NCBI GenBank assembly: GCA_903913145.1
Contig: CAIWKC010000148.1
Span: 1 to 36,726 of the forward strand
Origin: an uncultured Gallionellaceae bacterium
Lineage (GTDB): Bacteria; Pseudomonadota; Gammaproteobacteria; Burkholderiales; Gallionellaceae
Length of the DNA stretch: 36,726 bases
Direction of reading: 5' to 3'
Positions 30,162 to 36,726 of this stretch are shown here, piece after piece; position 1 is the first letter of the stretch, and every line of letters starts with the position of its first letter. Both the position numbers and the translations under genes were made by a program. A model generated the notes under the pieces. It saw nothing but the letters and a program-made list of their open reading frames with translations. It made no database searches and had not been told where the DNA came from.

Positions 30162-30659
30162 TTAGTAACGACCGTGAGTTTTATGGATGTAGTTGTTCAT
30201 TTCAACCGATTGGGTATTCATGCGGCGCACTATGCCGTGCACATGGCGCACGATACCGCGCATCACGTAATAAACGATAGCAGGCTGTGAATTCAGCAAT
30301 GATTCAAAACGTGAACGCTCCAGCACCAGCACTTTGCTGTCGGTCTTGGCAACGATGGTCGCGCTGATTTGCATTACATTGCCCCCGACAAAACCAATGA
30401 TTCCTGCGAGATCTCCCATTTGCAGCATGTGCAGGGTCATCTGTTCGCCACCAGTGGTCACTGTTGCCTCCACATCACCGCTACCTAAAATTAGCAGCGA
30501 ATCTTTTAGTGAAGTTTCACCCGGCTGGAGGATAAACTCTCCTGCTTTGTATTCGCGAATCGAAATCAAACTTGCCAGATGCTCTATCTCGGAATCGCGC
30601 AACTCTTCTGACAAAGCGGAATGACGCAGCGTATTTATTACCAGTTCATTCAATTCCAT
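30162..30659 (-). CDS. Cyclic nucleotide-binding (Crp/cNMP-like) domain protein without a recognisable HTH
   Basis: [48 protein letters not shown]; ends at 165 aa after the dimerisation-like helix. Confidence 0.85.
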   Translation of the reverse strand: MELNELVINTLRHSALSEELRDSEIEHLASLISIREYKAGEFILQPGETSLKDSLLILGSGDVEATVTTGGEQMTLHMLQMGDLAGIIGFVGGNVMQISATIVAKTDSKVLVLERSRFESLLNSQPAIVYYVMRGIVRHVHGIVRRMNTQSVEMNNYIHKTHGRY

Positions 30660-30768
30660 TCGATTCTCCCAATTCCATCGGTTGTTTCAAGCCATAAACC
30701 AATTAAAACGAATGCCGCTCAGGTTTAAGTGGCTACCTGGAATTAGGACTCTTAAAGTAGTATAGAGT

Positions 30769-33483
30769 TCAACTCAGTTTTCCATGGCACTGCTTGTATT
30801 TTTTTCCCGACCCGCATGGACAAGGATCATTGCGACCGACCTTTTCACCTGCGCGCACAAACGGCTTTTGTTCTGCCACTTCCGCTTCACCCGATGCCAA
30901 AGCTTCTTCGTAGTCTGCGTGATGATACTGCACATTTTCCGGAGCATGAGGCGCTTCAACTGCCTCTACTTCTTCGCTGCTGCGTATTTGTACATTCATC
31001 AAAGTTTGGGTCACGTCGCGCTTGATGCTGTCCAGCATGGTGGAAAACAATTCAAAAGCTTCACGTTTATATTCCTGCTTGGGGTTTTTCTGTGCGTAAC
31101 CACGCAAATGAATACCCTGGCGCAAATGATCCAGAGCAGCCAAGTGCTCTCGCCAATGGGTATCCAAACTACCCAGCATCACGATACGCTCATAACCGTG
31201 CATCACTTCATTGCCAACCGGATCTATCTTGGCCTGATATTGTTTTTGTGCAGCTTCTGCAACACGATTACGCAAGCCAGTTTCATCCAGTGCTTTATCA
31301 TGTTCCAACCATTGCGCAACGGGCAATTGCAATTGATATTCTGCAGAAAAAGCTCTTTCCAAACCAGGTGCGTCCCATTGCTCTTCCATGCTTCCAGGCG
31401 GAATATATTCTGCTATCGTATCGGATAACACTCCCGCGCGCATCGCACTTATCGTCTCGGAAATATCATCGCTTTCCAGCAATTCGTTACGCTGCTGATA
31501 AATCACTTTGCGTTGATCATTGGCTACGTCATCGTATTCGAGAATTTGTTTACGCGTGTCGAAATTGCGTGCCTCAACTTTACGCTGCGCATTTTCGATG
31601 GCCCGTGTTACCCAAACGTGCTCAATCGCCTCGCCTTCCGGCAGTTTGAACTTGTTCATAATCGCTGAAACTCTGTCCGAAGCAAAGATACGCAACAGCG
31701 GGTCTTGCAGCGACAGATAGAAGCGACTTGAACCGGGGTCACCCTGGCGTCCTGCACGTCCGCGCAATTGGTTATCCACACGCCGCGACTCATGTCGCTC
31801 GGTTCCGATTATGTGCAAGCCGCCACTGGCAACAACTTGTTCGTGAATGGGTTGCCATTCTGCACGCAATTGCGCTACACGCTGTTCACGGGTTGCCGCA
31901 TCCAGACTTTCATCCATACGTACGCGTTCAATTGGCTTTTCGACATTGCCGCCGAGTACAATGTCGGTTCCGCGACCCGCCATATTGGTGGCAATAGTGA
32001 TCATCTTGGGGCTACCCGCTTGCGCAATAATTTCAGCTTCACGCGCATGTTGCTTGGCATTCAACACCTGATGCGGTAATTTTTCCTTGTCCAGCAAATT
32101 CGACAACAACTCGGAAGTTTCAATAGACGTCGTGCCAACCAGAACGGGCTGACCGCGTTCATAGCAGTCGCGCACATCGATGATCACCGCCGTGTATTTT
32201 TCTTCAGTCGAGAGGTAGACTTTGTCCATCATATCTTTGCGCACTGTCGGACGATGCGGAGGAATGATGACAGTTTCCAAATTGTAGATAGACTGAAATT
32301 CGTAAGCTTCTGTATCCGCGGTACCGGTCATCCCGGATAATTTGTTATACATGCGGAAATAGTTCTGGAAAGTGATCGAAGCCAGAGTCTGATTCTCTTT
32401 CTGAATCGACACACCTTCTTTTGCCTCAACCGCCTGATGCAAACCGTCCGACCAGCGGCGACCAGACATCAGGCGCCCGGTGAATTCGTCCACAATAATC
32501 ACTTCGCCGTCTTGAACCACATAATGTTGATCGCGAAGATATAGAACGTGCGCACGCAATGCCGCGTATAAATGATGAATCAAAGTAATATTAGCCGGGT
32601 CATACAGGCTGCCACCGGCTGGCAAAAGTCCTGCACGTGAGAGTAACTGTTCGGCATGCTCGTGCCCTGATTCAGTTAAAAGTATCTGGTGATTTTTCTC
32701 ATCTACGCTGTAGTCCCCTTCCCCTTCCTCAACCTGCTGGCGGGTCAAACCCGGAACAATTTTGTTCATGTGCAGATACACATCAAGATTGTCTTCTGCT
32801 TGTCCGGAAATAATCAGAGGGGTACGGGCTTCATCGATCAAAATCGAATCCACTTCATCCACTACCGCAAAATTTAAACCGCGCTGGAAGCGTTCGTCCG
32901 CCTCACCTGCCATGTTGTCGCGCAGATAGTCGAAACCAAATTCGTTATTGGTACCGTAGGTAATATCGGCCGCATAGGCAGCCTGTTTGTCGGCATGATC
33001 CATATTCGACAAAATCACGCCAACTGACAAGCCGAGGAATCGATACAAGCGCCCCATCCACTCCGCATCCCGTGCCGCCAGATAATCGTTCACTGTAACG
33101 ACATGCACACCTTTGTCGGATAGCGCGTTTAGATAAGCCGGCAAAGTCGCCATCAGCGTCTTACCCTCCCCCGTGCGCATTTCAGCTATTTTGCCGTAAT
33201 GCAGCACCATACCGCCGATAAGTTGCACATCGAAATGGCGCATCTGCAATACCCGCCGCCCACCTTCGCGCACGACTGCAAACGCTTCCGGCAACAGAGC
33301 ATCTAACGTTTCACCTTGTTTAACGCGTTGCTTGAACTCTGCAGTTTTGCTTTGCAACTGTTCATCAGTCAGTGTCGCCACACTGGCTTCGATTGCATTA
33401 ATAGCGTTTACATTTAGGCGGTATTGTTTAAGCAGGCGGTCATTACGGCTACCGAATACACTTTTCAGCAATTTGGAAATCAT
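30769..33483 (-). CDS. secA: Preprotein translocase subunit SecA
   Basis: [64 protein letters not shown]-terminal [17 protein letters not shown] zinc motif. Confidence 0.99.
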   Translation of the reverse strand: MISKLLKSVFGSRNDRLLKQYRLNVNAINAIEASVATLTDEQLQSKTAEFKQRVKQGETLDALLPEAFAVVREGGRRVLQMRHFDVQLIGGMVLHYGKIAEMRTGEGKTLMATLPAYLNALSDKGVHVVTVNDYLAARDAEWMGRLYRFLGLSVGVILSNMDHADKQAAYAADITYGTNNEFGFDYLRDNMAGEADERFQRGLNFAVVDEVDSILIDEARTPLIISGQAEDNLDVYLHMNKIVPGLTRQQVEEGEGDYSVDEKNHQILLTESGHEHAEQLLSRAGLLPAGGSLYDPANITLIHHLYAALRAHVLYLRDQHYVVQDGEVIIVDEFTGRLMSGRRWSDGLHQAVEAKEGVSIQKENQTLASITFQNYFRMYNKLSGMTGTADTEAYEFQSIYNLETVIIPPHRPTVRKDMMDKVYLSTEEKYTAVIIDVRDCYERGQPVLVGTTSIETSELLSNLLDKEKLPHQVLNAKQHAREAEIIAQAGSPKMITIATNMAGRGTDIVLGGNVEKPIERVRMDESLDAATREQRVAQLRAEWQPIHEQVVASGGLHIIGTERHESRRVDNQLRGRAGRQGDPGSSRFYLSLQDPLLRIFASDRVSAIMNKFKLPEGEAIEHVWVTRAIENAQRKVEARNFDTRKQILEYDDVANDQRKVIYQQRNELLESDDISETISAMRAGVLSDTIAEYIPPGSMEEQWDAPGLERAFSAEYQLQLPVAQWLEHDKALDETGLRNRVAEAAQKQYQAKIDPVGNEVMHGYERIVMLGSLDTHWREHLAALDHLRQGIHLRGYAQKNPKQEYKREAFELFSTMLDSIKRDVTQTLMNVQIRSSEEVEAVEAPHAPENVQYHHADYEEALASGEAEVAEQKPFVRAGEKVGRNDPCPCGSGKKYKQCHGKLS

Positions 33484-33522
33484 GTTCTATTTTTCTTACT
33501 CTTTAAACAATTACATCAAAAT

Positions 33523-33555
33523 AAAAAAGGGTGAGGCTAATATCTCCTCACCCTT
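33523..33555 (-). terminator. Rho-independent terminator downstream of the M23 peptidase gene
   Basis: GGGTGAGG-CTAATATCT-CCTCACCC with T-run on the minus-strand side. Confidence 0.85.
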
Positions 33556-33574
33556 GTTTCAAAACCAGCGAGCA

Positions 33575-34498
33575 TCAGCTGGCAGATCTTTGTATGAAAC
33601 GTACCGGGTTTTGGGCCATGCCTTTGTATCTCACTTCAAAGTGCAAATGCGGTCCGGTGGAACGCCCGGTACTTCCCGAACGAGCAATCTCTTGCCCGCG
33701 CCGCACCATCTGTCCGACCTTGACCAGCAATTTGGAAGTATGCGCGTAGCGCGTTACAATATCTTTACCGTGATCAATCTCCACCATATTACCATATTGG
33801 GGATGGTAATCGGCATACACAACCACTCCTCCGGCTGAAGCATAAACTGCCGTGCCTTCCGGCACCATAAAGTCTACCCCTTCGTGCATGGCATTTTTTC
33901 CAGTAAACGGGTCTATGCGCCAGCCGTAGTTGGACGAATACCAGGCATCAGTTGCTGGAGCCAAAGAAGGCAACATCTTTTTAGTCAAACTGTCTTGCAT
34001 CAGCAGCGTTTCCAAAGCAACTAATTTATCGCTGCGATCGCTCACCAGTGATGTGAGGCTATTTAACTGAACATCCATGCTGCTTAGCGATACGTCAGCT
34101 TGCGTTGGCGCAGGAATATATGGTCCACCCTGTGGCGGCATTTGCTCAAACGAGAACTCCTGGGGTTTCATGCCCGTCATTTTGGCCAGACGGGCACCCA
34201 AGGTATCAAGACGCAGCAACTGCGCTTGCATCTGGCCAAGTCGCTTGGCCATTGTATCCATACTTTCATGCAGGTAAGCCTGTTGCTTTTGTTGTTCATA
34301 CTGTTGAGCACTGGCTAGCCAACTCCTCAATTCGTCACTAATTCTATTCGGCTGCAAGCGCACTATTGCATACTGGGCAGTCAACACAGCACTCACAAAA
34401 AGAGCTGATGTCAAAATAGCAAGCACAAATAAATGTACTTTAGTTAACGTAAAGCTACGCGCTTTTGCCAACCGATTGGAAACTAGAATAATATCCAC
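33575..34498 (-). CDS. M23-family peptidoglycan endopeptidase-like membrane protein
   Basis: NYGWRIDPFTGKNAMHEGVDFMVPEGTAVYASAGGVVVYADYHPQYGNMVEIDHG...TGRSTGPHLHFEVRYKG. GTG start at 34498 preferred (AAGGAG 5 nt upstream) over track start 34570. Confidence 0.92.
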   Translation of the reverse strand: MDIILVSNRLAKARSFTLTKVHLFVLAILTSALFVSAVLTAQYAIVRLQPNRISDELRSWLASAQQYEQQKQQAYLHESMDTMAKRLGQMQAQLLRLDTLGARLAKMTGMKPQEFSFEQMPPQGGPYIPAPTQADVSLSSMDVQLNSLTSLVSDRSDKLVALETLLMQDSLTKKMLPSLAPATDAWYSSNYGWRIDPFTGKNAMHEGVDFMVPEGTAVYASAGGVVVYADYHPQYGNMVEIDHGKDIVTRYAHTSKLLVKVGQMVRRGQEIARSGSTGRSTGPHLHFEVRYKGMAQNPVRFIQRSAS

Positions 34499-34532
34499 AC
34501 TGTCTCCTTCTTCAATTTTTTCACTTGAAACT

Positions 34533-34961
34533 GTGCCACATCCACTAAATGCCTTTCTAAATTCCAGCAACGAACTTAATCAGCTTGCGACTAAAGCGCG
34601 GCAACTTATGGCGTTGCAACAGTTACTTGAACAGGTCATCCCGCCTTCTTTAAAACGCGGATGCCGCGTGATGCAACTCGACCAAAACACACTGACAGTA
34701 TCAGCAGAAAACGGCGCAATTGCTTCCAAACTGCGTCAAATGACAACAGAATTAGTCTCTAAATTGCACGTTATTGGAAGCGAGGTTACTTTAATTCAGG
34801 TAGTTGTGCAAGTCAGCACCCCGCCTTACATGCCACCAACCGAAAAACGTACTATCAGCCTGTCTGGCAAAACTCGGCTAGCCGAATTCGCAGAAAGCCT
34901 GAACGACTCACCGTTAAAGGATGCGCTTAACCGCTTGGCGAAGCGGCATGATCCTAATTAG
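34533..34961 (+). CDS. DciA-like / DUF721 family protein
   Basis: LMALQQLLEQVIPPSLKRGCRVMQLDQNTLTVSAENGAIASKLRQMTTELVSKL; divergent from the M23 gene and secA, as is common in betaproteobacteria. Start uncertain (track 34476 TTG; 34533 GTG suggested). Confidence 0.75.
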   Translation: MPHPLNAFLNSSNELNQLATKARQLMALQQLLEQVIPPSLKRGCRVMQLDQNTLTVSAENGAIASKLRQMTTELVSKLHVIGSEVTLIQVVVQVSTPPYMPPTEKRTISLSGKTRLAEFAESLNDSPLKDALNRLAKRHDPN

Positions 34962-35231
34962 CCTCGTCGGGACCAAGCTTCTAGTGGAGAGGCGATGGTT
35001 TAATTTAATACTAATGTTTTTCCCTTCTGCCAAATTATTTTTGCCGTTACCGCAACAAATTAAATGACAGGTATCGAGACGTTGCGGTCATTAGAAATGA
35101 CAAACAATTTAACTCTCGCTTTGGGCGGTAATAACCCAATTCGGTCATTACGCTGCGTGAATTGGTTGTCCGTTTACGGACGTTCGCAGGGGATGGCAAT
35201 CTCTATGAGGAATTCCCATATAGAGATTTAA

Positions 35232-35843
35232 CTACGAATGCGGTCCTTTTGCTTTGTGCCACTTGAGTTTTTTCTCGTCTATCATCACTCTCCAGTCAAC
35301 TTTGGTAAAAAGATAAACGAGTAGCAGAACTGCAATCTGCGTTAAAAAATAATAGACACTGAGATAATCCCCAAGAAGATTCGCATCGATATCAACGTGC
35401 TTGTAAGTCTGCTGTCCCAGAAAAATTGAACCCGAGTAGCTGACAAACCGGCCAAAAAAGAACGGAAAAGCAATTAATTTGATCGGTAACGCGGTAAGTC
35501 CGTAAGCTATATACAAGTAGTTTGAAGGTAGTGGGGTGAGTGAGTAAATAAGAAGTGCTCCTACGGTCTGGTTTTTTCTTTGCTCCAATGCGCTTTTGAT
35601 AACATCAATATTATCTTTGGCTTGTGCGGATAGAAACTTGTTTCGAATGATGTGCTGAGACAATTTTGCCAGAGTCATGCGCCCCAATGTGGAAGCAAAT
35701 GAAGCAATCAGTGCTAACGAAAGCAAGTTAAGTTCAGGGTATTTAAAACCGACGAATGAAAGAACTACCCATGTTGGAGGAGCAAATGCAGGAATGATGT
35801 TCAGTGCATAGACGGCTGCAAATACTACGATCAAATTATCCAT
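35232..35843 (-). CDS. Polytopic membrane protein, VTT/DedA-like
   Basis: 203 aa; IPAFAPPTWVVLSFVGF and TPLPSNYLYIAYGLTALPIKLIAFPFFFGRF resemble VTT-domain patterns. Confidence 0.55.
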   Translation of the reverse strand: MDNLIVVFAAVYALNIIPAFAPPTWVVLSFVGFKYPELNLLSLALIASFASTLGRMTLAKLSQHIIRNKFLSAQAKDNIDVIKSALEQRKNQTVGALLIYSLTPLPSNYLYIAYGLTALPIKLIAFPFFFGRFVSYSGSIFLGQQTYKHVDIDANLLGDYLSVYYFLTQIAVLLLVYLFTKVDWRVMIDEKKLKWHKAKGPHS

Positions 35844-35909
35844 ACATAAATTCCAGAAAAATACCGTGTTTTACAAAACTTGGATTGGCAAAATCAAATT
35901 CCCAATTGA

Positions 35910-36588
35910 TCACTTCGTTACCGGACAATGCTTACTGTAAACTGCTTTGTAAACCTCGAACCACAGAACGCTACCTAAACCTGCAGCAAAACTAAATGCG
36001 AGCTGAAAAGGCATTACCGGAGCGAAATGGAACACTTCGCGCAGGAAGGGCAGAGTCAACGCAAGCAGAAGAAAGCTGAACGCTCCGCCTATCACCCACC
36101 ACAATGCCGGATTCGGGCTATTGAGCGTGCGCAGGATACTGTGCTGCCACGAGCGATTGACAAGGATCAGGCCGAGGTTACCGATGACCAAAGTGAAGAA
36201 AGTCAGCGCTCGTGCTTCTGTTTCCGATGCACCCTGGTGGAGCGAATAACCCAGAATGGCAAGCGAGGCAAACAGCACAACCACACCTTGCAGGAAGCTA
36301 AGAAAAAGAATTTGTTTCCCAAATAGCGGTTCCTGTGGATTACGCGGTGGGCGATTCATTACTCCGGGTTCTGCCAGTTCGGCCTCGAAGGCAACGGAGC
36401 ATGCAGGATTGATAATCATTTCCAGAAATACGATGTGCACCGGGGCAAACACGGGCGGCCAACCAAGCAACAACGGAATCAGCGCCAATCCGGCAATGGG
36501 AATGTGTACGGCGAAGATGTAGGCCATCGCCTTGCGCAAGTTGTCGAAAATTCCACGCCCAAGGCGCACGGCATGCACGATGGAGGAG
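35910..36588 (-). pseudogene. C-terminal remnant of a cation-translocating P-type ATPase, 5' part missing
   Basis: SSIVHAVRLGRGIFDNLRKAMAYIFAVHIPIAGLALIPLLLGWPPVFAPVHIVFLEMIINPACSVAFEAE matches the post-hinge TM region of P-type ATPases; actuator, DKTGT and hinge regions absent; upstream sequence is the IS end. Confidence 0.85.
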
Positions 36589-36726
36589 GGTGTAAGAAAT
36601 TTTGTGTAAACGGTCATTTGGCAGGAAACTGCCATAACTTTGAAAGGAGTGAATATGACCGTAGCAAAGAAAGTCCCATCCCCCGATTTAATTGACCAGT
36701 TAATGGCGGGTTATCAGAAGCCTGAA
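36587..36726 (+). mobile_element. Left end of an IS256-family-like insertion sequence (truncated by window edge)
   Basis: GTGTAAGAAATTTTGTGTAAACGG terminal-repeat-like sequence next to the ATPase break; transposase start immediately downstream. Exact boundary (36586-36591) inferred. Confidence 0.75.
36655..36726 (+). CDS. IS256-family-like transposase, N-terminal 24 codons only
   Basis: AAAGGAG ribosome-binding site then MTVAKKVPSPDLIDQLMAGYQKPE..., resembling the ...LLSGYQKPEDLIGENGLLKQLTK N-terminus of IS256-type (mutator) transposases. Confidence 0.8.
   Translation, partial: MTVAKKVPSPDLIDQLMAGYQKPE

Noticed and set aside
29666-30280. 204-aa plus-strand ORF
   Set aside because: Antisense shadow of argJ and the cNMP gene end; no domain signature.
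30784-31428. 214-aa plus-strand ORF (and 31092-31649)
   Set aside because: Antisense to secA; low-complexity, histidine/cysteine-rich shadow translation.
34962-35100. Possible tRNA in the dciA-VTT spacer
   Set aside because: No cloverleaf, T-loop (GGTTCGAATCC) or CCA-like end found.
36027-36695. Plus-strand ORFs 36027-36326, 36256-36522 and 36435-36695
   Set aside because: Antisense to the P-type ATPase remnant or crossing the IS boundary; the real plus-strand gene is the transposase starting at 36655.
1-36726. A novel defence, toxin-antitoxin or biosynthetic system
   Set aside because: Most genes belong to recognisable housekeeping or common families in familiar order; no cluster of co-directional unknown genes with nuclease, retron, reverse transcriptase or NRPS/PKS signatures is visible.

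Overview
The window looks like a mostly housekeeping stretch of a betaproteobacterial chromosome (taxon inferred from gene content and order; Nitrosomonadales/Gallionellaceae-like is a guess). Left part: an edge-truncated AT-rich orphan ORF divergent from a PilZ-like gene, rpmG-rpmB, a Kef-type antiporter directly followed by a relA-like gene, a response regulator-PP2C gene, miaB-ybeY-corC, a complete livFGMH plus substrate-binding ABC transporter set, two cytochromes c, an orphan ParA ATPase, ilvD and lgt. Right part: a CNNM/CorC-family gene, pilC-pilD-coaE-zapD-yacG, a Nudix-ThiE-like fusion, a DUF815 ATPase, argJ, a cNMP-binding protein, secA, an M23 peptidase and a dciA-like (DUF721) gene. 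The right edge holds a VTT-like membrane protein, a 5'-truncated P-type ATPase and the start of an IS256-like transposase that appears to have cut it. I found no CRISPR array, rRNA, convincing tRNA, or gene cluster that looks like a new defence or biosynthetic system. The most notable items are: (1) a ~391-bp non-coding, near-fully palindromic MITE-like element with 13-bp perfect terminal inverted repeats and a possible 9-bp target duplication (1144-1535); (2) a 240-codon orphan ORF missing from the ORF track, whose possible start overlaps the divergent PilZ start in a palindromic ATGCAT; (3) a RelA-like protein ending before the usual C-terminal ACT domain, 2 nt downstream of a Kef antiporter; (4) absence of phoH/ybeZ from the miaB-ybeY junction; (5) the IS/P-type ATPase junction; (6) several dispersed-type intergenic hairpins.
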